Source: Methyloglobulus sp. (lineage in GTDB: Bacteria; Pseudomonadota; Gammaproteobacteria; Methylococcales; Methylomonadaceae). From it: a DNA stretch of 64,000 nt. This document shows, one piece after another, positions 44,435 to 54,205 of the stretch; the stretch's first letter is position 1; every line of letters begins with the position of its first letter. The notes beneath the pieces were generated by a model. That model was not told where the DNA came from. It searched no databases and was given only the letters and a program-made list of their open reading frames with translations. Both the position numbers and the translations under genes were made by a program. The stretch lies in NCBI GenBank assembly GCA_013141505.1, contig JABFQX010000013.1, positions 1 to 64,000 on the forward strand, in the 5' to 3' direction.

Positions 44435-46615
44435 CTACCAGCCACTTTCTTTAACCAAACCCACCATAAACAATCGCGCAAGCCTGCTCGCCAGACTTTC
44501 CGGCTCAGTGGAAATAGACAATCTGCCCCGGATCGTACCATTGTGGGCTAATTCGGACTGATTCACTCGCATCAATACTCGGTAAATACCCTGCTCAGGA
44601 ATCAACTGTTTTTCTTCGTCTGGCCTGACAGCGATACTGCCGCCGTAGTTGGAGGCCAATTCTTCCACTTTCAGTTCACGGGTACCTGTCCGGTCTATGG
44701 CGATAGTTTTAACGGGTATTGGCGACAGATCCCCGCCTTCTGGATAAAAACTTGCTTTGCCATCAATACTTAATTTGGCTAAATCGGCTTCCTCAACATA
44801 AGCAATGACAGTGGCTTGTGGACTTTCGACAATACCCAACGGCTCATCTTTTGCCAGCCATTCACCTGGGCGTAATACATCGGACAAGTCCCTGATACGT
44901 CCAGCAAAGGTTGATTTTACGATTAATTTATCTTTTACTGCACGTAACCCTAAGACTTCTGCCTGCGCGGATTGTAATTCTTCATAATCCTTAGGATTAT
45001 TACGCACCAGTTTTGATTCCAGGCTTTGCGAACCTAATCTTTGCTTCAATTCTTTGAGTTTTAACTGCGCGAGCAGGAGCTTGTAATCTAAATCCGGTGA
45101 CACTAATTTGATGAGAACTTGATTGGCTTTGACGTTATCGTTTTCTTTGACCAATACCTCATCAACCTGGGCAGCTTCTATGCAGTAAAAAGTATATTCG
45201 GCCTCTGCCTGAAATAAACCCGGAACAAGCAGATGCGACTGCCAGGGAATAAATAAAAGTGCTATTAACAAGACGGGCAGTAGCCAGGAAGCGCGGGGGC
45301 GTAGGGGTTCTTCATGGGCAGCAATCAGTTTTCGCCAAACGGCTATTTCTTTGACAATAGGTAAAACAACAAACCAGCCTATTTCCACGGCAAACAACAA
45401 CAGCCCCAAAGCCTTGAAGAAAAAATAATAAACCAGCCAAGCAATCCCGGTAAACAGAACCAGCCGATAAATCCATACGCTGTACGCGTAAGCAATCAAA
45501 AATTGTTCCCGTCTTTTCGGCCAATTTTCCGGCTTGGGTATGGCAAATCCGAATAAACGCTCTCTCAGCCACCAACGCGCCAGACTAAATGACCGGTCCT
45601 GTAAATTGGGAATATCCAAAGCATCGGACAACAGATAATATCCATCGAAACGCATGAACGGATTAAGATTGATACCAAGGGTGATTATCCACGCACTGCT
45701 TGCCAATAGATAACTGCCACTACGCAAGGCACCGTCGGGCAACACCGTCCATAACAGTGTTGCGAATACCGCGAGCGTCATTTCCGCAATCATACCGGCT
45801 GCATCTATGACCAATCTTTCTGAACGCCTGGACAAACGCCAGGCATCGGTGACATCTGTCCATAATACCGGCATCCCCAATAACAGAGCAAAGCCCATAG
45901 TGGGAACACGGCAGCCAAAATGGCTAGCGGAAAGCGCATGACCCAATTCATGCACTACTTTTGACAACGACATCATGCCCACCGTGGCGAGTAATCCTTC
46001 GGCAGTCAACGAGTATAAAAAGCTGTGGCTAAACTCACTCCAATGATTAGATACCAGGAAAATCGCAAAGCAGGCGGCTAACACTAAGGTCACCAAAAAA
46101 CTGCGCTGGAAAAACCAACTGACGTGAGGAGCCAGTTTTTTTAAAATGCGATCCGGTTTTACTAAAGGCACTCGCATGAACAGGTAGTTGTGCAACAACC
46201 ACGTCCAGAAACCCGGTTTTGAAGCATAACGCAAGTAAGCAAAACGACTGCTGTGTTGTCCACCCTTGGGTTTGATCAAGTGATGGTTAACAAGGAACTC
46301 CTGAAATTGCCCAACATCGGCTACATCAGCGTCAATTGGCGTTTCTGTTCGGATTGAGGCAGCAATATGTTCAGCATTACCCATACCCCACCGATGCAGA
46401 CATTCGAATTCTAGCCAACCAACTCGATAGTACCGATGCGCCGCCGGATCATACAATGTCCAGGTAGGTGAGCCATCATACGCACGCGGCCCTTGCAACA
46501 ACGTCAGCTCTTCGCGAAGCAGCGGCCATTCTTTTACCGGTTCTTTTTGTAAGAAATCTAAGGTTACAGCGTCAACCATAAGCGCATTGTCAGAATTGGC
46601 TTGCGTAATAGCCAC
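44435..46615 (-). CDS. M50-type metalloprotease fused to HlyD-like adaptor domain
   Basis: The product has 726 residues. The middle part is a polytopic membrane protein with the site-2-protease signature HELGH (His222, Glu223, His226) and NPFMRFDGYYLLSD. The last third (about 455-700) is an adaptor-like region with a lipoyl/beta-barrel pattern (VDEVLVKENDNVKANQVLIKL, FAGRIRDLSDVLRPGEWL) typical of HlyD proteins. The order protease plus adaptor occurs in export loci with TolC and HlyD but no ABC ATPase. It overlaps the preceding gene by 52 bp. Processing or transport of a secreted protein is inferred; no substrate gene is visible. Confidence 0.85.
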   Translation of the reverse strand: MAITQANSDNALMVDAVTLDFLQKEPVKEWPLLREELTLLQGPRAYDGSPTWTLYDPAAHRYYRVGWLEFECLHRWGMGNAEHIAASIRTETPIDADVADVGQFQEFLVNHHLIKPKGGQHSSRFAYLRYASKPGFWTWLLHNYLFMRVPLVKPDRILKKLAPHVSWFFQRSFLVTLVLAACFAIFLVSNHWSEFSHSFLYSLTAEGLLATVGMMSLSKVVHELGHALSASHFGCRVPTMGFALLLGMPVLWTDVTDAWRLSRRSERLVIDAAGMIAEMTLAVFATLLWTVLPDGALRSGSYLLASSAWIITLGINLNPFMRFDGYYLLSDALDIPNLQDRSFSLARWWLRERLFGFAIPKPENWPKRREQFLIAYAYSVWIYRLVLFTGIAWLVYYFFFKALGLLLFAVEIGWFVVLPIVKEIAVWRKLIAAHEEPLRPRASWLLPVLLIALLFIPWQSHLLVPGLFQAEAEYTFYCIEAAQVDEVLVKENDNVKANQVLIKLVSPDLDYKLLLAQLKLKELKQRLGSQSLESKLVRNNPKDYEELQSAQAEVLGLRAVKDKLIVKSTFAGRIRDLSDVLRPGEWLAKDEPLGIVESPQATVIAYVEEADLAKLSIDGKASFYPEGGDLSPIPVKTIAIDRTGTRELKVEELASNYGGSIAVRPDEEKQLIPEQGIYRVLMRVNQSELAHNGTIRGRLSISTEPESLASRLARLFMVGLVKESGW

Positions 46616-47898
46616 AGGATAAACGGTCTACGCGAGCCATATAATTTGGCAGTACCGTGATAACCAAGGCGAGGCAGTTCCTCTTTTTCTGCAAAACTGG
46701 CCTTCAATCGGTAGGCCATCACATCCGCCGGAGTCGGTGATGCGCGATAACTGAAATAATCGAGCCGCGCTTCCTGGGGTTGGTGGGGGGTAATATTAGG
46801 GAAGAACAATACCTCAGACCCCGGCTCAAGAACGATCAAGTCCTCCATCGGCAAACGGATCTCTAGCTGCACGGCAAAAGGATCAGCAACCGCAAGAATT
46901 TTTTCACCCTGCTTGACGGGGCGGCCAAGCCAGTCATTCGGATCATCAAAAACAGTCACGCCAGGCTGAGTTGCCTTGACTTCACTGCGTTGCAACAAGG
47001 TACGTACATAATCGACTTCTGCCGCTTCCTGCTCCCATTTGCTTTTCAGGCCGGCCAGTTTAGACTTTACGGTCGGGTCAAGCATGGCTTCCTGAGTGGT
47101 TTGTTGGTATTCAGTCTGGGCAGAATCACGCTTTTCCTGGGCAATTTCAAGGCGACTACGTAATTCTGTTTTATCAAGCGAAAATAATTTTTGACCTACT
47201 TTGACAACCTCATTGGGTTGAATATAAAAAGTTTCTACAACGCCTTCCAAGGGCGCACGAACCAGATTTGGTTCAATAGAAATCACTTCCGCTTCTGCCA
47301 AGACGGACTGCCTGATAGGGAAAAATAACGCCAGAAGTAGCAAGCCGCCAACAATTAGTTGATTTTTTCGTAATTTGAGACGCTCTAACCATGGCTTTGG
47401 AGGATTTGACGCTTCCGCCAGAGAAAAAGCATGACCGTAAGTTTCAGCCAGGTAGGAAAGCAAGTGTACATCAGCGTCAGTCCAGGCTTCTTCCCGAAAT
47501 AAGGCCAGTACATATTTAATGCCTTTAGGTGCTGATAAAGGCAACCAAAGGCCGTATTCCGGCAACCATTCAGCCCAGTCTTTAGCAAGTTCTGAGGGTA
47601 AGTCAGCTAGGGTAAACGGAGCGATTTTAGGAGCACTCCCTTGACCTCCGATGTGTTTGAGTATGGATGACAGCCACAGTGCATACGGACTGTTTTGCTC
47701 TGGCTTGGCAACGCCTGAAATTGTATCAATCCGACCAGTATCCTCTCGCCAGAGTATCGCTTGCCGGTAAGGTATTAATTCCGAAGTCTCATTGACTACA
47801 ATATAGGGCAACTCCTTGGCGGGAGCCTGCCTTGACCTGCGCTCCATCTGCAACAGGAGCGCTAACCGCATTAATTGTTGGTTTAAACGCTCACTCAC
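46564..47898 (-). CDS. HlyD-family adaptor with N-terminal GAF-like domain
   Basis: The product has 444 residues. Residues about 20-155 look like a GAF-type sensory domain (LPYIVVNETSELIPYRQAIL ... DADVHLLSYLAETYGHAF). A membrane segment lies at about 172-190 (LIVGGLLLLALFFPI), then an adaptor region with a coiled-coil hairpin (about 240-300) between half-lipoyl motifs (VRAPLEGVVETFYIQPNEVV). It would link the inner membrane to the TolC-type channel. It overlaps the next adaptor by 4 bp and the M50 gene by 52 bp. Confidence 0.85.
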   Translation of the reverse strand: MSERLNQQLMRLALLLQMERRSRQAPAKELPYIVVNETSELIPYRQAILWREDTGRIDTISGVAKPEQNSPYALWLSSILKHIGGQGSAPKIAPFTLADLPSELAKDWAEWLPEYGLWLPLSAPKGIKYVLALFREEAWTDADVHLLSYLAETYGHAFSLAEASNPPKPWLERLKLRKNQLIVGGLLLLALFFPIRQSVLAEAEVISIEPNLVRAPLEGVVETFYIQPNEVVKVGQKLFSLDKTELRSRLEIAQEKRDSAQTEYQQTTQEAMLDPTVKSKLAGLKSKWEQEAAEVDYVRTLLQRSEVKATQPGVTVFDDPNDWLGRPVKQGEKILAVADPFAVQLEIRLPMEDLIVLEPGSEVLFFPNITPHQPQEARLDYFSYRASPTPADVMAYRLKASFAEKEELPRLGYHGTAKLYGSRRPFILWLLRKPILTMRLWLTL

Positions 47899-48743
47899 TG
47901 TGCAGGTGTAAGTTGTATAGCGCCACTCATGCCGGGTAATATTTCGGCAGCATTTTGAGTAATGCGACCATACACTTTAATCGTTTGACTTACGGGGTCA
48001 ACCCGCCCACCTAGCCGAATAATAACGGCCTTGTGTGAGTTGCCGGTTTCATCCAGGGTCACTTTAAATGTGTTACCTGGTTTGAGTTCGGGCAAGGATT
48101 TGGAAGGTGCTATAAATTCAACCTCCAGATCATTTTCGTTGATAATTTCCAACAGGGGGTCACCTGGACGTACCGACTGATAAGCCCTGGCGGTAACATC
48201 AACTACTTTGCCCGAGAAAGGTGCTTTTATCGAACACTTCTCAAGCATGGCCTGCATTACGCGCACGTCTGCCTTGGCTTCAGCTTCTTCAGCTTTAGTG
48301 ACATCAAGCTCCAACGTACTGATTGATCTTAGTTTTTCAAGTTTTTTATTGACTTCATGGGTCTTTGCTTTTTTATCTAATGTCGCTTTTGCTTTACTTA
48401 GTTGGGCTTCTTCCTGTTCGCAACTAAACCCAACCAGAAGTTGCCCCGCCTTGAATCGCTCACCATCCCTTATCTTGAGATGGCTGATTCTACCCGCAAT
48501 TTCACTGGCAATCTGCGAACTTTCCCGGGCTTTGATTTGACCTCGAAGTAGCTGTTCCTTACTTGCGTCAGTTGACATCGTTGGCTCAGAAGACTGTTCT
48601 TGGGCTTTGGTATCAACATTCCCAATACCGTCCACCTCTGCCGCAAACTCGGGAGCTACTGCGAAGGTCACCGCTGAATGCAAAAACACGAAACACAAAG
48701 TCAAAAAAAGCCCTGATGTTTTTTTCACTTTACTTATGGACAA
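47895..48743 (-). CDS. HlyD/RND-type periplasmic adaptor
   Basis: The product has 282 residues with a signal peptide. It has the lipoyl halves (ISHLKIRDGERFKAGQLLV and IKAPFSGKVVDV), a short helical hairpin rich in Glu/Lys/Ala between them, and a beta-barrel segment (EVEFIAPSKSLPELKPG). Its role should be to join inner-membrane components to the outer-membrane channel encoded directly upstream, with which it overlaps by 14 bp. Confidence 0.88.
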   Translation of the reverse strand: MSISKVKKTSGLFLTLCFVFLHSAVTFAVAPEFAAEVDGIGNVDTKAQEQSSEPTMSTDASKEQLLRGQIKARESSQIASEIAGRISHLKIRDGERFKAGQLLVGFSCEQEEAQLSKAKATLDKKAKTHEVNKKLEKLRSISTLELDVTKAEEAEAKADVRVMQAMLEKCSIKAPFSGKVVDVTARAYQSVRPGDPLLEIINENDLEVEFIAPSKSLPELKPGNTFKVTLDETGNSHKAVIIRLGGRVDPVSQTIKVYGRITQNAAEILPGMSGAIQLTPAQ

Positions 48744-50292
48744 TCGCTACAGCAGGTTTAGCTATAATCGGCAATTTTGGCAGATAGCCTTTGTACCAAC
48801 TGTCCAGCGTTTTCTCCAATTTTACTGCTAAAGCACGCACAGTTACGTGTTCAATGCCGCCGGTAACGGGATCCAAACCGATAGAAGCATAAATATTACC
48901 CAAAGCTCCATACACATCAGCCAAGCCTTGTTCTTTTTCCAATTGCGATGCTAAAGCGGCGGTGGCAGCATGGATACGTTCTAGCTCTGTACCGGCATCA
49001 TTGGTGCTGTTATTAGCCGTAGCGGTATAAATGCCTTGATCAACTTTATTCAATTCCTTGGCATTTTTGTAGCTATCCAAAGCCTTGATGTATTGTTGAT
49101 AGCCGACGTTGATTTGCACAACAGCGGCAACACTAAGTGCTTTACGACGAACTCGCGCTACTTCTATCTGAGTCTGAGCAGATTTCCACATTTTAGGTGC
49201 GGCGATAAGGTTGACCAAGTTGAACGTGGTGCGGGCACCGGCTTCAAGCCAGAAGCTATTGACCAGAAATGAATTGGAGTCGAAGTTGAGGCCAATTGGA
49301 ATAGTCAGCCCTGGCAAGACTTTAAGCATTTCCTTCCAAACATCGGCCCTGCTAATACGTTCCTGATAAATTTCTTCGCGCAAGTCACCACGATAAAACA
49401 GTCCCAAATTTTCAAGTTCTTCGGGTTTGGCTTTTAATTCTGGTGGTTCTGGGGTTATGTCCGGTTGTGCCAGAGAGAAGTTCGAGTGCATTGGTGCATT
49501 AATCAAACCGGCCAACTTAGGTTTGGCCATCAGCAGTTCGGCCCTGAGTTTTTTTAACTGGTCGATAATACGCAATAGACTGCGTTGGTATTCAAGCACA
49601 CTTAGTACGGGCTGAAGGCGATTATCTTGTATGGTGCGGCTGGTTTCTAACGCGCTTTCAGCTTCTGTAAGGACAGGTTCCAGGCCGGGTAACAGACGCT
49701 CTGCGATATTGGCAGTCCAATAAGCCTGGAGGACATCCTTGATCAGGTTGTTGACGACTTTGCGGCGGCGTTCCTGAGCGATGAGGACACGGTCTGCTTG
49801 TTGTTTGGCCTGGAAATAGCTAACACCAAAATCAAGGACGTTCCAGGCAAAGGTAAGGTCGGCTATGCCACGACTGGCATCCTGGGAGGTGGCATACTGA
49901 CCATTTCGAAAGACGTTTTGACCAGGATTAAAGTAATCTTCACTTGATGATCCCAGCTTTTTCTCCCTGAACGCATAACCTGCGTTGGCGGTAAGCTTAG
50001 GAAGCATATTGAGGGTAGCGACTTCGAGCTGGGTATCCTGAAGGACGGCTTCCATGAGGGTGAGACGATGGTCAAAATTATATTTAAGCGCACGCGCTAA
50101 GGCATCGTAAAAAGTCAGCGGCCTGTTAATCGGCTCTTGTTTGGCATACAGCTCAGTCTGATCTTTCATCATCGTAGCCAAGCGTTCGTCATCACCAATC
50201 GGCATTGGGTTAATGTTACAACCTGCCAAAAGGAGCACTGTCAGCCCAGCAACAACTAATGTGTTTGAATAGTTCACAACGTATTTCCTCAT
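48730..50292 (-). CDS. TolC-family outer-membrane channel lipoprotein
   Basis: The product has 520 residues. A lipoprotein signal peptide ends LLLAGC (Cys25). The body has the long alternating helix and strand pattern of TolC-like channels (DLTFAWNVLDFGVSYFQAKQ and GARTTFNLVNLIAAPKMW being the typical strand repeats). It starts the four-gene minus-strand export operon and supplies the outer-membrane exit. An AT-rich gap of 451 bp precedes it. Confidence 0.9.
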   Translation of the reverse strand: MRKYVVNYSNTLVVAGLTVLLLAGCNINPMPIGDDERLATMMKDQTELYAKQEPINRPLTFYDALARALKYNFDHRLTLMEAVLQDTQLEVATLNMLPKLTANAGYAFREKKLGSSSEDYFNPGQNVFRNGQYATSQDASRGIADLTFAWNVLDFGVSYFQAKQQADRVLIAQERRRKVVNNLIKDVLQAYWTANIAERLLPGLEPVLTEAESALETSRTIQDNRLQPVLSVLEYQRSLLRIIDQLKKLRAELLMAKPKLAGLINAPMHSNFSLAQPDITPEPPELKAKPEELENLGLFYRGDLREEIYQERISRADVWKEMLKVLPGLTIPIGLNFDSNSFLVNSFWLEAGARTTFNLVNLIAAPKMWKSAQTQIEVARVRRKALSVAAVVQINVGYQQYIKALDSYKNAKELNKVDQGIYTATANNSTNDAGTELERIHAATAALASQLEKEQGLADVYGALGNIYASIGLDPVTGGIEHVTVRALAVKLEKTLDSWYKGYLPKLPIIAKPAVAIVHK

Positions 50293-50743
50293 TTGATTTT
50301 AATTTTGACCTATAGATCGCTCATACACACTTAGCCTTAATGATGATCTGGATCGATACTGAGATGCAAAGGCAAACCTTGTCTTTTCAATACTTTAAAA
50401 CATAATTGTAAAAATATTATTTAGAGTATAGTTAGGAATCATTTAAGTTCAATAAATTTTTTGACATACTGCCAGAAACCCTTGATATTCCGTCAAAATC
50501 CAGTCAAACGAACAGTTTTTCCAAGGGGCAAAGGCACACAATTTTTGCCGGGTCTTTTTGATCAAAAAAATTATTGTTCGGCCTTATTTTATTGATAAAA
50601 ACATTGGCACACATTGTGTGCTGCAATCGGCATTATGACTGTGAAATACTGATTGAAATTGTAAAAGAATAATCATTAAAAATTGAACAATATCAGATTG
50701 CCACGACAATTACCTAATAAAAAATTCAAGAAATTTAATTCCT
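50293..50743. other. 451-bp gap with no recognised gene
   Basis: AT-rich non-coding sequence lies upstream of the export operon. It should contain that operon's promoter. I see no repeat, RNA or open frame worth naming. Confidence 0.5.
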
Positions 50744-51757
50744 TCACAGGACATAAGGATGGGCGGCTTCAAAACCATGCACCTTTGCCTTGGTAGTAAA
50801 CGGTGCCGCCAACCAGCTTGTTTGCACTTGCCCCGATAAGTAATTTGCTAACCACAACGCCTGATTACGAATGGGCAGAATGTAAGCATAAATTTTGCCA
50901 TCAGGCAGTTCAGCCATATCACCCAGGGCAAAGATCGCTTCATCCTGCGTCTGTAAGTGGTTATTCACGTTAACACCTCTTGCGACATCAAGCCCTGCGT
51001 GACTAGCCAAGTCAGTGCGTGGCTTAAAACCACAAGCGACGATTACGGCATCAAACTCGGCATTTACATCGGTTTCCACGCAGATTTTCTCACTTTCCTC
51101 GACAACCGCCCGCACCGCTTGATTCAGCAACACTTCAACCCCGGATGCTTGCAATACGGCTAATAAAGACGCTGAGTCTTGGGCAACCAATTGCCGCTCC
51201 ATCAAGCGATCCAGCGCATGGTAGATGGTTACTTTATCACCCGCTGTCGCTAAATCTGAAGCTACCTCGCAACCAATTAAACCACCGCCAACAATCGCCC
51301 AATGCGGATGCCTATTCTGATTTAAAAAGGGCTGGCGAAATTTTCGCATGGCTTTTAAATCGGCAAGGCTGTTCAAGCTGAAAAACAGCTTTTCACTACC
51401 CCGTAAAGGCGGTGGCACAACCGCAGCCGAACCTTGAGCCAATATCAACTTATCATAAGACAAGGATTTCTCCTGCCCAGGGCCGTCAATAGCGACCGTT
51501 TTGGTACTACGATTAATGGCAATGACTTCAGAGCCCGCGATGACATTAATCGATAGGTCGCGCAGTTTGTCGAATGTTTTCAAGATGATCGATTGCTCAA
51601 TATCGGTCTTGGTAAAGCCGCGTGAAAGCAGCGGCCTCGAATAATAACCATCATGTTCATTGGTGACTATAGTGACTTCATCTTCGGGCGATAACGCCCG
51701 ATATTTTTCGGCAAAAGTGACGCCCGCCACACCAGAACCCACGACGATGATATTCAT
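50744..51757 (-). CDS. Rubredoxin reductase-like FAD oxidoreductase
   Basis: The product has 337 residues. An FAD Rossmann motif VVGSGVAGVTFAEKYR opens the protein, an NAD(P) motif AIVGGGLIGCEVASDLA lies mid-way, and the second FAD motif is AIFALGDMAEL. It belongs to the pyridine nucleotide-disulfide family without the redox cysteines, as in rubredoxin-NAD reductases. It lies 45 bp after the rubredoxin gene, which supports transfer of electrons from NADH to rubredoxin. It is about 45 residues shorter than the usual AlkT/RubB length, the C-terminal domain being reduced. Confidence 0.85.
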   Translation of the reverse strand: MNIIVVGSGVAGVTFAEKYRALSPEDEVTIVTNEHDGYYSRPLLSRGFTKTDIEQSIILKTFDKLRDLSINVIAGSEVIAINRSTKTVAIDGPGQEKSLSYDKLILAQGSAAVVPPPLRGSEKLFFSLNSLADLKAMRKFRQPFLNQNRHPHWAIVGGGLIGCEVASDLATAGDKVTIYHALDRLMERQLVAQDSASLLAVLQASGVEVLLNQAVRAVVEESEKICVETDVNAEFDAVIVACGFKPRTDLASHAGLDVARGVNVNNHLQTQDEAIFALGDMAELPDGKIYAYILPIRNQALWLANYLSGQVQTSWLAAPFTTKAKVHGFEAAHPYVL

Positions 51758-51802
51758 GCCAAACTCCCGTTTTAATTATTGTTTTAGGTCATTTGATCGC
51801 TA

Positions 51803-51973
51803 TCAAGCCATTAACTCAAAATCGCTTTTCCCAACCCCACATTCCGGGCAACGCCAATCGTCGGGAATATCGACCCACAACGTACCCGGCGCAATGTCGG
51901 AATCAGGATCGCCCAGCGCTTCGTCATATATATGCCCACAAACCGAGCATTCGTATTGTTTATATTCAGCCAT
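51803..51973 (-). CDS. Rubredoxin
   Basis: The product has 56 residues. The iron site is formed by Cys9-x-x-Cys12-Gly (CSVCGHIYD) and Cys42-x-x-Cys45-Gly ([11 protein letters not shown]), with the conserved [10 protein letters not shown]. It is a small cytoplasmic one-electron carrier. The ATG at 51973 has a GGAGT ribosome site. The gene is too short for ordinary length cut-offs and would be easily missed. It is the first gene of a pair with the reductase. Confidence 0.96.
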   Translation of the reverse strand: MAEYKQYECSVCGHIYDEALGDPDSDIAPGTLWVDIPDDWRCPECGVGKSDFELMA

Positions 51974-52061
51974 TTTTACTCCGCATGTTTCATTAAAAGA
52001 TGAAGGTCATTATAGAGCAAGCGCTGGATGCTGGGGCCATTTTTACAGTTGCCAAACAGGG

Positions 52062-53192
52062 TTACTTTTTAAACGGCAAATAGTTGGCGGCATCTTCTTT
52101 ATACATACCTACCATAGCCTTTTCCCTGAGCAAAAAATGGTCTATCGCTTTGGCAAATCGGCTATCCTGAAACCAATGTGCCGAATAGGTGATGACCGGC
52201 TCAAAACCACGGGCTATCTTATGTTCGCCCTGGGCTCCCGAATCAAAGCGTTGCAAACCATTGGCTATGCAATAATCCAGCCCCTGGTAATAACAGGTTT
52301 CGAAATGCAGCACATGGTATTCGTCAAGACAACCCCAATAACGGCCATACAAGGTATCGCCGCCAATAAAACTGAGTGCCGCCCCGACATAAACGCCATC
52401 TTTAAGTGCGAAGACCAGTAGTAACTGTTCGCGCATTGTCTCACCGCACATCAGGAAGAAATCCAGATTAAGATAAGGCGGCATACCGTGTTTAAGGTAG
52501 GTCATCCGGTAAAAGTCATAAAACACCTGCCATTGCTGTTCAGTGACCTGTTTACCGGATAACTGAATCATTTCGATCCCTTGTTCGGCTACTTTGCGGC
52601 GTTCTTTTTTCAACATTTTGCGTTTGCTGGAACTTAATGTGCCTAAAAAATCGTCGAACGTTCGATAGCCTTTGTTAAACCACTGAAACTGTACCCCTTC
52701 ACGGATCGCCATACCCAATGCTTCAAGAACTTCCATCTGCGATTTAATCGGAAACAAGCAATGCCAGGAGGAAATAGTATCTTCCTGAGATTTAATTTTG
52801 ATGAACTTCACCAACAAGCTGATGATTTCCAGTTGATCGGCATCATCGTCGATAGCTATACGTAAGCCCTGACACGGCGTAAACGGAATAGCCGTCAGCC
52901 ATTTCGGATAATAGTTGCCGCCATGCTGTTGGTAAGCGTAAGCCCATTGGTTATCAAAGACAAACTCACCACGCGAATGAGTTTTAAGATACAAAGGCAT
53001 CGCTGCCAATAGTTGATTATTGTCCATTACCAGCACATGCATCGGTTGCCAACCAGTTTGCCTGGATACGCAACCGCTTGCTTCCAAAGCCAATAAAAAC
53101 TCATGACGCAAGAAAGGGTAATCATCCCCGACCAGATGATTCCAGGCCATGCTATCCACCTGATTAATAGCTTTTATCTGCTTAATTTCCAT
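52062..53192 (-). CDS. FemAB-like / GNAT acyltransferase (DUF482 type)
   Basis: The product has 376 residues. The motifs WNHLVGDDYPFLRHEFLLALE, LKTHSRGEFVFDNQWAYAY, KLxxAIPFTPCQG-like segment, KMLKKERRKVAEQGI and FETCYYQGLDYCIANGL are those of the FemAB-like DUF482 family (COG3146), proteins with a doubled GNAT fold. The substrate is not established. It is divergent from the TorF-type gene. Confidence 0.85.
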   Translation of the reverse strand: MEIKQIKAINQVDSMAWNHLVGDDYPFLRHEFLLALEASGCVSRQTGWQPMHVLVMDNNQLLAAMPLYLKTHSRGEFVFDNQWAYAYQQHGGNYYPKWLTAIPFTPCQGLRIAIDDDADQLEIISLLVKFIKIKSQEDTISSWHCLFPIKSQMEVLEALGMAIREGVQFQWFNKGYRTFDDFLGTLSSSKRKMLKKERRKVAEQGIEMIQLSGKQVTEQQWQVFYDFYRMTYLKHGMPPYLNLDFFLMCGETMREQLLLVFALKDGVYVGAALSFIGGDTLYGRYWGCLDEYHVLHFETCYYQGLDYCIANGLQRFDSGAQGEHKIARGFEPVITYSAHWFQDSRFAKAIDHFLLREKAMVGMYKEDAANYLPFKK

Positions 53193-53344
53193 TTCTTAGA
53201 TTGCGTCCCAAAGGTGCACGAAAATTACAACACTAAAATAAAAATATATCAGGTAGTATAATAATAACTTTACGTTTAATAACTGCCGTTTATTTGCCAG
53301 CACTTGTCGCCATACTTTTATAGTTACCTTCATTCAAACAAGAA

Positions 53345-54097
53345 GTGCAATCATTATTCGCTAATTATTTAAAAATACTCAGCATGGCATTGGTATTGTG
53401 CTTAAGCGGCAGCGCTTACGCTGAAATTCACGCAACCCTCAGCGGCACAACAAACTATATCTACCGGATGTACACCAAAAGCAACGGCGGCCCCGCCCTG
53501 CAAGGCAATTTTGATTATTCGCATTCCTCCGGCTTTTACTCCGGCATATCAATATCCAGTTTTAATATTGGCCCCAGCGAATTGGATTTGAAGAAAGTTT
53601 TTCCTAACTCGGCTCAAGCCGAATTTGTCCCCTACATAGGATGGAATTTTGAATTCGCCGACGATTGGCGATTTGCTGTGCAATATTCACGCTATCTGTA
53701 TGACGACAAAATTTATTCGTTGGACGGTGACTACAACGAGTTTTATGCTTTCCTGCATTATAAGGATCTGCTTACTGCACAAGTTTCGTTTTCTGAAGAG
53801 TTTTATGGCCTGCCAAATTACGCCTTGTTTTATGAACTGACGGCGCGCTACCCCATTACTGATTATTTGGAAATCTCTGGCACTGGCGGTTACGCTTACA
53901 CTCGAGAACTATTTATGTGCGATTTTCCGTATTGGAACCTAGGTTTGACTGGTCATTACAAATTTGTATCTTTGGATTTACGTTATCACGACTCAACAGA
54001 AGTGATGGGTTACCCGGAAGACGATTCCCATCCCATGCCAGACTATCCTGAAACGATCAAGGCAGCTGTAGTCTTTACTATTTCCTTTGGTTTTTAA
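53345..54097 (+). CDS. TorF-family putative porin
   Basis: The product has 250 residues. A signal peptide runs to SAYA, followed by EIHATLSGTTNYIYRMYTKSNGGPALQG, which is the typical N-terminal strand of TorF-type outer-membrane proteins (SxG.Y.sN..fRG.s.....pa.qg). It contains alternating strands and ends in FTISFGF with a terminal phenylalanine, as in outer-membrane barrels. The start is probably GTG at 53345; the ATG at 53383 would leave no basic N-region in the signal peptide. Confidence 0.75.
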   Translation: MQSLFANYLKILSMALVLCLSGSAYAEIHATLSGTTNYIYRMYTKSNGGPALQGNFDYSHSSGFYSGISISSFNIGPSELDLKKVFPNSAQAEFVPYIGWNFEFADDWRFAVQYSRYLYDDKIYSLDGDYNEFYAFLHYKDLLTAQVSFSEEFYGLPNYALFYELTARYPITDYLEISGTGGYAYTRELFMCDFPYWNLGLTGHYKFVSLDLRYHDSTEVMGYPEDDSHPMPDYPETIKAAVVFTISFGF

Positions 54098-54205
54098 GCG
54101 CGCTAGTGATTTTGTAAAAAAATTACCGTTGCAAAAATACATGGCATGGTCATTCATGCAATATCACTACAATTATTCTCAACCTTACTACACAAGATTG
54201 ACATA

